Origin: Planctomycetota bacterium
GTDB lineage: Bacteria; Planctomycetota; Phycisphaerae; UBA1845
NCBI GenBank assembly: GCA_022566435.1
Contig: JADFIX010000372.1
Span: forward strand, 1 to 5,201
Length of the DNA: 5,201 nucleotides
Direction: 5' to 3'
Both the position numbers and the translations under genes were made by a program. Below the pieces are notes generated by a model, which did not search any database, had not been told where the DNA came from, and was given only the letters and a program-made list of their open reading frames with translations. Positions 1 to 5,150 of the stretch are shown piece by piece (position 1 is the stretch's first letter; each line of letters starts with the position of its first letter).

Positions 1-124
1 CAGTCTGCCATCCGCCGTGTGGAGGAAACGGCTCGATCGGAGTGAGCATCAAAATACGCAGCTTGTCGTCGGACAACGCCCAAGTCCCTTTTCGATGCAT
101 TCCGACCGTCGCCGACGAATTCAT
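1..124 (-). CDS. N-terminus of a GT4-like glycosyltransferase (partial, runs off left edge)
   Basis: Only the first 41 codons are in the window, reading leftward from an ATG at 124-122 with no stop before the edge. The visible end is MNSSATVGMHRKG..., followed at residues 21-41 by KLRILMLTPIEPFPPHGGWQ and a Thr. A hydrophobic beta strand, then a Pro-rich loop and Gly-Gly, is the usual opening of GT-B fold family 4 glycosyltransferases, where that loop lies near the acceptor/donor cleft. Such enzymes move a sugar from an NDP-sugar to a glycan or lipid acceptor in the cytoplasm. The ATG overlaps the TGA of the upstream sulfatase-fold gene (ATGA), which suggests one transcript and translational coupling. 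An in-frame ATG at 100 would also keep the motif. No strong Shine-Dalgarno precedes either start. The fold is fairly clear; donor, acceptor and the family of the missing C-terminus are unknown. Confidence 0.65.
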   Translation of the reverse strand, partial: MNSSATVGMHRKGTWALSDDKLRILMLTPIEPFPPHGGWQT

Positions 125-1620
125 TCGATGTACCCGAGATCGCGCAGCCGCTCCTCGACCATCGGATGGCACCCCCCCGTATCGCCGCCCCGCAATCGTT
201 CCAACGTCGCCTCGCGCGATCGCTCGAACGTCGGTAGGATGCCGTCCACATGCGACCGGAGCTCCTGCTCCACCTCCGGCAGCGTCCCGAGAAGATTCGT
301 GGTCTCCCCCGGGTCCGCCTGTAAATCATAGAGTTCATCGGGATCGGTGGCGTTCCAGATAAACTTGTGCGTGTCACTCCGGGCCCCCACGGCGGCCTTA
401 TGCAGCAGGCCTAGCTCCTGCTTGAGGGCGATGTGTTCGCGCTCGAATGCCTCGACGGTAAAGGACAATGCGGCGTCCCGCGTACGTGGTGCGCCTGCGG
501 AAACCGGCAGCGGTTTCCCCTGCATTTGTTTCGCCATCGTCTCATCGTCACAGCCCGCCCACTCGAGAAGACTCCCCGTGAGATCAATATTCTGCACCAC
601 TTGACGCACGGTAGACCCTCGGGACTCCGCGGACACCACCGGGCCCCATACGAGCATCGGCACATGAACCACCGTGTCGTACACGCATTGACCGTGGCCG
701 AGTAATCCATGCTCGCCGAAGCTCTCCCCATGATCCGCGGTGAAAACGACAATCGTATTGTCGAGTTGCCCGGTCTTCTTCATCCAGTCTAAAAAGCGGC
801 CGAACAGCTCGTCGGTGTAGTGAATGGCACCGTTATAGAGTCCTTCGACGATTTCGAAATCGAGATCATCCATCGGCGTATCACCGGACAGATACGAAAT
901 CGGATTCTGATTTACGGACCAGGGCTCGCGTCCCTTGGTATCGGGTAGAAACATGTTCGCATGGTGCGACGGCGGATGATAGTACATGTGCGTCTCCATA
1001 AGATGCACATACACAAACGCCGGCCGATCGCCCGCCGGGCTTAACGCGCGCCGCGCCTCCGCGAACGCCTTCTTTGCGCCACCGTCAAACATTCTCGTCA
1101 TAAGCCATCGCAGCCGTTTTCCCGAGGCAGGATTCGAGGCGGGCGAAAATGCCGCCGCCGGCTCAGGCAGCGCCGGTGACGGGACATTGGCGTCCCGCAC
1201 ATGGCTCATCCGACGCTTGCGAAGGTCGAACCACTTTCGCCTCAGCCAGGGAAACGCGATCGTCACGTGGTCAAAACCGCGGTCAAGCCCGGTAAAGTCC
1301 GTCACATAGGGATTGTTGCAGTTGATGCAATGCGTATCGTATCCCGTTTCGGACAACGCCTGGGCCACCGTCTTCAGGGACGGATTCAAGGTGTCACCGG
1401 TCACGAAAAGACCATGCGTCGCGGGATAGGCACCGGTAAACAGCGCGCTCGTGGACGTAAGCGTCTGCTCGGCACTTGAAATCGCGTTTTCGTAGCAAAG
1501 TCCGTCCGTCGCCAGTTCGGTCAGCCTCGGCGCGGTCGGCTTCTTGTAACCGTAGCAGGGAAGATTCCGAGCGCGCAGACAATCCGAGATGATAACGACG
1601 ATGTTCGGACGTTGCTTCAT
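121..1620 (-). CDS. Sulfatase-fold (alkaline phosphatase superfamily) hydrolase/transferase with Thr at the nucleophile position
   Basis: This 499-residue protein has the sulfatase (PF00884-type) layout. It starts with a beta strand and a metal-binding Asp (PNIVVIISDCLRA, D13), then PCYGYKKPTAPRL. Residues 53-63, TLTSTSALFTG followed by AYPATHG, lie where sulfatases carry CxPxR. HLMETH (H207, H211) follows, then the metal-site segment TADHGESFGEHG (D296, H297), and the typical C-terminal ELYDLQADPGETTNL (429-443) and final LRDLGYIE. The Cys or Ser that is converted to formylglycine is absent; Thr53 occupies its place, and the Pro and Arg of the motif are also Thr. In this superfamily a Thr nucleophile is typical of phosphoryl-transfer enzymes such as LtaS and EptA, so phosphodiesterase or phosphotransferase activity fits better than sulfate ester hydrolysis (inference). 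There is no signal peptide or membrane segment, so it is probably cytoplasmic, unlike catabolic planctomycete sulfatases. The ATG at 1620 has a weak AGGAA (1636-1632) 11 nt upstream. It overlaps the next gene by 4 nt. Confidence 0.93.
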   Translation of the reverse strand: MKQRPNIVVIISDCLRARNLPCYGYKKPTAPRLTELATDGLCYENAISSAEQTLTSTSALFTGAYPATHGLFVTGDTLNPSLKTVAQALSETGYDTHCINCNNPYVTDFTGLDRGFDHVTIAFPWLRRKWFDLRKRRMSHVRDANVPSPALPEPAAAFSPASNPASGKRLRWLMTRMFDGGAKKAFAEARRALSPAGDRPAFVYVHLMETHMYYHPPSHHANMFLPDTKGREPWSVNQNPISYLSGDTPMDDLDFEIVEGLYNGAIHYTDELFGRFLDWMKKTGQLDNTIVVFTADHGESFGEHGLLGHGQCVYDTVVHVPMLVWGPVVSAESRGSTVRQVVQNIDLTGSLLEWAGCDDETMAKQMQGKPLPVSAGAPRTRDAALSFTVEAFEREHIALKQELGLLHKAAVGARSDTHKFIWNATDPDELYDLQADPGETTNLLGTLPEVEQELRSHVDGILPTFERSREATLERLRGGDTGGCHPMVEERLRDLGYIE

Positions 1621-1631
1621 CAGATCAGTGG

Positions 1632-1667
1632 TTCCTGTTCAGCGAGATCTCGATCAGGCTGCTGAAC
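1632..1667 (-). promoter_or_regulatory. Leader hairpin abutting the sulfatase-fold ribosome binding site
   Basis: On the minus strand, GTTCAGC (1667-1661) can pair with GCTGAAC (1643-1637), a 7-bp perfect stem. Its loop contains the self-complementary GAGATCTC (1651-1644). The AGGAA ribosome binding site (1636-1632) starts directly at the 3' foot of the stem. This could stabilise the 5' end of the message or affect ribosome access. There is no compensatory-change evidence, and a stem of this size can arise by chance. Confidence 0.3.
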
Positions 1668-1703
1668 CTACTGCTTAGTCGCGGCTCAAACGGTGGGTTG
1701 CGT

Positions 1704-1790
1704 TGGGTGGCATGGGTCCGCCTAAGGCGGATTCGCCCATGCTCAACCGATCACCGACACGAGCAAGCTCTCGCTTGCCCATGCCACCCA
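1704..1790. repeat. MITE/REP-like inverted repeat with nested hairpins
   Basis: Perfect 13-bp inverted repeats TGGGTGGCATGGG (1704-1716) and CCCATGCCACCCA (1778-1790) bound an 87-bp element. Inside are two more hairpins: TCCGCC-TAA-GGCGGA (1717-1731), and GCAAGC-TCTC-GCTTGC (1763-1778), whose last base is shared with the outer stem. An alternative stem pairs GCATGGG (1710-1716) with CCCATGC (1736-1742), competing with the outer pairing. The fold resembles a three-way junction. I recall GGGTGGCATGGGC-like intergenic repeats in planctomycete genomes, which supports a dispersed non-autonomous element; this is memory and not a search. I see no clear target-site duplication and no transposase. It lies between the conserved block and the sulfatase-fold gene, so it may be part of that gene's leader. 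Confidence 0.7.
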
Positions 1791-1814
1791 TTAGATCACG
1801 TACGACGAAGCGCT

Positions 1815-1888
1815 ACGCTCTATAGAGTTCGGACTATCTAACTATTCTGCTGAGACTTATCGTACGGCCAAAGCCCGATAACGTCCAC
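1815..1888 (-). promoter_or_regulatory. Conserved upstream block, copy 1
   Basis: This is a 74-bp block that recurs at 4821-4893. On the plus strand it reads ACGCTCTA, 6 nt, TCGGACTATC, 17 nt, CTTATCGTACG, 7 nt, CCCGATAACGTC. By hand alignment about 53 of 74 positions match the second copy, and the matches are concentrated in these four islands with nearly identical spacing. The last two islands contain the inverted half-sites TTATCG (1857-1862) and CGATAA (1876-1881). Both copies lie upstream of minus-strand genes in the same orientation. This copy starts about 195 nt upstream of the sulfatase-fold ATG, with the inverted repeat between them. A regulatory role, as promoter, operator or structured leader, is inferred from position only. 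Confidence 0.5.
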
Positions 1889-2107
1889 CGGACGCAGATT
1901 GGCGACCTGTTTCGCTATGCGCCCGGATTTCGCCGCATGAGGAGGCATCGCTTGACTCGAGCGGCCCATCTGAATACGATCGTTCGGTTGACGTCTGATA
2001 AGTGGGGTATCCCGGCTGACGATCTCCGAGTTTCTCTTGCATCTTTCTTTGCCGGCCGGGCAGATTGTGTTTCATAGCGGGGTAGCGTTCTCTTCTGTCA
2101 TAATCTC

Positions 2108-2114
2108 GGAGGTG
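2108..2114 (+). promoter_or_regulatory. Strong Shine-Dalgarno site
   Basis: GGAGGTG lies 4 nt before the ATG at 2119 (6 nt counted from GGAGG). It is the best ribosome binding site in the window and fixes the start of the dimethylformamidase-like gene, giving an N-terminus that begins directly with a short basic segment and a hydrophobic export signal. Confidence 0.8.
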
Positions 2115-2118
2115 CACC

Positions 2119-3828
2119 ATGACTCACCGCAAAGTGGGTCGGGCGCCGGTTGTGATCTTGTCGATTGCGCCGGTGGTCGGCATATGGGTGGCGTGCTCGC
2201 GCGTCGCCCCACCTCAGCAAGACCAAACTCTCGAAACCGTCCAAGATGCGATAGGTTTTGCGGATCCGGGTCGAGTACCACGCGGATCGTTGGAGACCGA
2301 TTTTGGCGACACGCTTCCGTCGGACCATTTCGCGACCGGAGAAAGTCAGTACATTGAGGGTTACACCGACAAGAAAAGCTACCGCACGGGCGACGTGATT
2401 TCATTTCACGTTTCGACCACATCACCCACCTATGAAATCGACATCAAACGCGAAGGAAGCTGGGTTCGTCCGCGCGTGGCGCTCTTTCAGAATCTGCCCG
2501 GTTCGCACTTCCCGCCACCGACCGAAAACGCCTGGCACGGCGCGCAATGGCCGGAAACGTTCAGCGTTGCCGTTCCCGCGACGTGGAAGACCGGAAGCTA
2601 CCTGGCGCTTTTTCGCACCGAAGACAACACCATTATCTACCATCCTTTTGCGATCTTGCCACCCATTCCAGGAGAGAGTAGCCGGATCGCGTTCGTGATG
2701 AACTATCCCACGCGTGTGGCCTACAACGCGTGGGGAGGCAAGAATGTCTACGCCAGCCAAATCGAGGGCGACGATCGGCATGCCGTCCGAGTGTCGTACC
2801 TTCGACCGTTCATCAAGGCAAATGGCCGAGGGTCGTTGGCCAGGGCCCAATGGGGCTTCACCGCCAATCTCGAGAGCAACGGTTACGCACCTGATTACCT
2901 TACGGAGCGTGACATCCACGCGAACCCGGGCATTCTCCGCGCGTACGATGTCATCATATTCGCAGGGCACCACGAATACATCTCGCGCCCTGTCTACGAC
3001 GCTCTATTGGCCCATCACGACCGCGGTGGGCACCAGGCGTTCTTTTCCGCGAACGACTTGTGGTGGCAGGTGCGCTACGAGGATGACAATCAGACCTTGG
3101 TCGCCTATCGCAATTACGCGATGACCTGCGATCCCTATCTCGGCGTGGACGACACCTTGGTCACTACTCTTTGGGATACGGACTTGCTGGGTCGTCCCGG
3201 CGAACGCCTGCAGGGGACCACGACAGCCTGGTCCTCGCCTCTCTTCGAATGGGAAGACTACATCGTGCAAATGAGTTCACATTGGATGTTCGAAGGAACG
3301 GGGTTGCAAGACGGTGATATCTTCGGCGAACTTCTGGCCTCCGGCGAACAGGATTACATCGGCCCTCATTCACCGGAACAAATCGATGTCGTTCTCAGCG
3401 CACGACGCGCGGTGGCACAGGAGGGGAAAAACCCACCGGTCGCCTACGAGGATGTGGCCGCCACCTATTACGCCCGATCACCGGAATACGGGTTTCCCGA
3501 CGGGCACGGTGCCCAGGTGTTCTCGGCGGGCGCGGTCGCCGGCTGGTGCAACGGCCTGTTTTCCGCGTACCGCGACCACGAAGTCGTACGGTTGGTCACG
3601 AACAATATCCTGAACCACATGCTGGCGGCGCCGCCGCCGTCCATTCACGACTTCGACTTCGATCGCGATGTCGATCTATATGATTTCGCATTTCTGCAGA
3701 CCTGCCTGCACCATGCGATGCCGGCGTGGCCGCTGATGCCCTGCGCACAGGTCGACAGCGATGCGAATGGCGTGGCTGGACTGGAAGACTTTCGGGCCTT
3801 CGAGGATGCCATGACAGGCCCCGCTTAG
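2119..3828 (+). CDS. Exported N,N-dimethylformamidase large-subunit-like protein with dockerin-like tail
   Basis: This is a 569-residue protein. Residues 1-26 form an export signal (basic MTHRKVGR, hydrophobic stretch, then WVAC with Cys26), probably a lipoprotein signal, although Trp at the -3 position is unusual. After a linker, residues about 78-500 match the C-terminal core of the dimethylformamidase beta subunit family: YIEGYTDKKSYRTGD, AYNAWGGKNVY (201-211), DYLTERDIHANPGILRAYD, AGHHEYISRPVYDAL (282-296), GGHQAFFSANDLWW, and a closing GAQVFSAG...NNILNHM. Dimethylformamidase uses a mononuclear iron held by two Tyr and a Glu, with a His close by. Y161, Y202, E286 and H284 fall at the matching places and spacing as I recall them. 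Residues 509-567 are an Asp-rich pair of EF-hand-like repeats with Cys529 and Cys542 between them, as on many exported planctomycete proteins. The protein is shorter than the true large subunit (about 760 residues), and no small-subunit gene is nearby. Metal-dependent amide hydrolysis outside the cytoplasm is likely; the substrate is unknown. Confidence 0.9.
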   Translation: MTHRKVGRAPVVILSIAPVVGIWVACSRVAPPQQDQTLETVQDAIGFADPGRVPRGSLETDFGDTLPSDHFATGESQYIEGYTDKKSYRTGDVISFHVSTTSPTYEIDIKREGSWVRPRVALFQNLPGSHFPPPTENAWHGAQWPETFSVAVPATWKTGSYLALFRTEDNTIIYHPFAILPPIPGESSRIAFVMNYPTRVAYNAWGGKNVYASQIEGDDRHAVRVSYLRPFIKANGRGSLARAQWGFTANLESNGYAPDYLTERDIHANPGILRAYDVIIFAGHHEYISRPVYDALLAHHDRGGHQAFFSANDLWWQVRYEDDNQTLVAYRNYAMTCDPYLGVDDTLVTTLWDTDLLGRPGERLQGTTTAWSSPLFEWEDYIVQMSSHWMFEGTGLQDGDIFGELLASGEQDYIGPHSPEQIDVVLSARRAVAQEGKNPPVAYEDVAATYYARSPEYGFPDGHGAQVFSAGAVAGWCNGLFSAYRDHEVVRLVTNNILNHMLAAPPPSIHDFDFDRDVDLYDFAFLQTCLHHAMPAWPLMPCAQVDSDANGVAGLEDFRAFEDAMTGPA

Positions 3829-3839
3829 AATCGGTCTGC

Positions 3840-3852
3840 GCTTCAGCGAAGC
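3840..3852. terminator. Weak hairpin between convergent genes
   Basis: GCTTC-AGC-GAAGC forms a 5-bp stem with a 3-nt loop in the 50-bp gap between the converging dimethylformamidase-like and sulfotransferase genes. Its position suits a bidirectional terminator, but no T-run follows on either strand and the stem is short. Confidence 0.2.
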
Positions 3853-3878
3853 CGGTTTGAATAACTTGATGCCGTCAC

Positions 3879-4724
3879 TCAGCTCAACGGCGTCCCGTCC
3901 AACGCCAGTCCCGAACGACGACCCAGCACCTTCGTAATCGGCAGGAAGAACATCTTTCGGAACAACGCACTCTGCCAATATCGAATCGCCGAGGGAACGG
4001 TCGACACACGCCCGGAAAACGCCCGCTCCAGATCCTCGTCAAGCCGTTGGCGGCCATACCGTTCGACCTGCGCCGGATAGAGGACCTCGACCGCATAATC
4101 GTAAAGCGCACCATCGAGTGCGTTTCGCTCCATCACCTCCGCACGATGCCGATCGCATTCGTTACGGATGCGCTGACGCAGGTCGCTCCGCCGCGCCGTG
4201 TTACGCGGCACGCCGTAAGACAGCTTCAACTCGGGTATACCAAGCGAATGACGAATCAGAAGAAGAGACTCGTTGAACCGCTCCATTAGCCCAACACACG
4301 TGACTGTTTGAGACAGAACTTCTTTGGCTCTCTCCAGGTCCTCGCGACCCGCCAACATCCGCACATGCCAGTTGCTGTTTGCCGGCGCGCGGAGCCACAC
4401 GTCGAACGGCGTCTGCACACCCTCTTTCTCCACCGCGTGCTGGTAATGCGAGATGAAGCGCTGCACCGGATCGCGAAGAAACGTGTACCAGACTAGCCGG
4501 TCCTGTAAGGCACCGAAGTCGACAAAGGGACGCAGGGAATGACCGGCCAGACTTCGCACCAGCGGGTTCAGCCTGAGATCACGCTTCAGCAGGGCCTCGG
4601 TATAAATAAACCCCTTCGGTAAATCGAGATGGCGCAGCCCGAAGTGACGGCGAAGCAAGAGTTGCACGGTCATCCCCGCCGTCTTGGGAATATGCGAAAA
4701 CACGATGATTCGTTCGCCCCTCAT
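3879..4724 (-). CDS. Family 2 sulfotransferase (PAPS-dependent)
   Basis: With the ATG at 4724 this is a 281-residue protein. Near the N-terminus it carries the 5'-phosphosulfate-binding loop FSHIPKTAGMT (residues 9-19, with K13 and T14 binding the PAPS phosphate in the family). GH at 61-62 in AGHSLRPFVDFG is the probable counterpart of the catalytic-base region of heparan 2-O-type enzymes. The 3'-phosphate-binding motif is YTFLRDPVQRFISHY (80-94, with R84 and S92). Such enzymes move sulfate from PAPS to a hydroxyl of a glycan. No signal peptide or membrane segment is visible, so it should act on a cytoplasmic, probably lipid-linked, acceptor. A GTG at 4742 with AGGA 5 nt upstream would add six residues (MRGPAC); I prefer the ATG because it places the motif as in relatives and has GGGGA 9 nt upstream, but the choice is open. 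It is convergent with the dimethylformamidase-like gene and follows copy 2 of the conserved block. The acceptor glycan is unknown. Confidence 0.92.
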   Translation of the reverse strand: MRGERIIVFSHIPKTAGMTVQLLLRRHFGLRHLDLPKGFIYTEALLKRDLRLNPLVRSLAGHSLRPFVDFGALQDRLVWYTFLRDPVQRFISHYQHAVEKEGVQTPFDVWLRAPANSNWHVRMLAGREDLERAKEVLSQTVTCVGLMERFNESLLLIRHSLGIPELKLSYGVPRNTARRSDLRQRIRNECDRHRAEVMERNALDGALYDYAVEVLYPAQVERYGRQRLDEDLERAFSGRVSTVPSAIRYWQSALFRKMFFLPITKVLGRRSGLALDGTPLS

Positions 4725-4820
4725 GCACGCTGGTCCCCGCACCTACGTCCTGTGGCCTGAAAATCCACGCCGTCGCCTGCCAATACGCCTAGTGACCCGC
4801 GTACGCAAAACCATGGCACA

Positions 4821-4893
4821 ACGCTCTACACACGTCGGACTATCACGCGGGCTTATCGAGCCTTATCGTACGCCCTGACCCGATAACGTCTAC
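4821..4893 (-). promoter_or_regulatory. Conserved upstream block, copy 2
   Basis: This is the second copy of the block at 1815-1888, with the same order and spacing of ACGCTCTA (4821-4828), TCGGACTATC (4835-4844), CTTATCGTACG (4862-4872) and CCCGATAACGTC (4879-4890). The last gap is 1 nt shorter than in copy 1. Its near edge is about 80-95 nt upstream of the sulfotransferase start, a usual distance for a promoter or leader. This copy has an extra CTTATCG at 4852-4858, exactly 10 bp before the CTTATCG at 4862-4868, so three half-sites occur within 34 bp. A shared control element for the two minus-strand units is inferred. Confidence 0.5.
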
Positions 4894-4997
4894 ATTCTCG
4901 CGAGACATCGGAAAAAGTCGGCTAGGCGTAAAGCTGCGGCGCAGCCGATGACAGAACAACGGATGCCCTTTGTGGGTGCCTAAGAGCCCGAGAAGCC

Positions 4998-5032
4998 AGA
5001 GTACCGACCGCCCCGCGGCGGTATCGGACTCC
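4998..5032. other. GC-rich imperfect hairpin
   Basis: The arm GAGT-CCGA-CCGCC, with one bulged base, pairs with the complementary arm GGCGG-TA-TCGG-ACTC across a CCGC loop, giving about 13 base pairs. The core is ACCGCC-CCGC-GGCGGT (5008-5023). No T-run follows on either strand, so a classical terminator is not supported. It could be a repeat remnant or the 3' end of an RNA from the right. Confidence 0.35.
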
Positions 5033-5124
5033 TGAACGCCATCGGCCTGCGTGGTTGTTCTCACCACGTTTGGTGCGAGGAAAACGCCGAATGGAAGTAC
5101 CTGTTCCTAAACGATTGCTCCTAT

Positions 5125-5150
5125 CTTTGTGGCTTGGTGCCTTTGTGGTT
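5125..5150. repeat. CTTTGTGG-type dispersed repeat
   Basis: Three 8-nt units stand in tandem: CTTTGTGG, CTTGGTGC, CTTTGTGG, followed by TT. The reverse complement reads AACCACAAAGGCACC..., a motif I recall as a dispersed intergenic repeat (CACAAAG-type) in many environmental bacteria, including planctomycetes. This identification rests on memory and on the visible periodicity. Confidence 0.5.

Larger units (their letters stand above)
1621..2118. other. Divergent intergenic spacer with repeats
   Basis: This 498-bp spacer separates the minus-strand sulfatase-fold gene from the plus-strand dimethylformamidase-like gene. From left to right it holds a leader hairpin next to the sulfatase-fold ribosome binding site, a cloverleaf-like inverted repeat (1704-1790), and the first copy of the conserved block (1815-1888). 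From about 1889 to 2107 I see no convincing gene, RNA or sigma-70 promoter, only a pyrimidine-rich run near 2028-2050 and a GCCGGC palindrome after it. The short reading frames that cross this spacer on both strands lack ribosome binding sites and family-like sequence. Promoters for both flanking genes must lie here but cannot be placed by eye. Confidence 0.7.

Noticed and set aside
1988..1993. TTGACG as a possible -35 box
   Set aside because: No TATAAT-like sequence stands 16-18 nt downstream; the nearest candidate is too close.
2099..2104. CATAAT as a possible -10 box for the dimethylformamidase-like gene
   Set aside because: There is no matching -35 about 17 nt upstream, and the transcript would begin on top of the Shine-Dalgarno site.
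1857..2120. 87-codon minus-strand frame in the divergent spacer
   Set aside because: It overlaps the conserved block and the ribosome binding site of the plus-strand gene, has a low-complexity polar composition and no recognisable domain.
2422..2973. 183-codon minus-strand frame inside the dimethylformamidase-like gene
   Set aside because: It is antisense to a gene with clear family motifs and is explained by codon bias in GC-rich coding DNA.
4843..5067. 74-codon minus-strand frame upstream of the sulfotransferase
   Set aside because: It runs through the GC hairpin and into the conserved block, with no domain and no ribosome binding site that I can see.
4900..5100. Possible tRNA, because of several small hairpins
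   Set aside because: No T-loop motif (GGTTCRA), no anticodon arm at the right spacing and no acceptor pairing.
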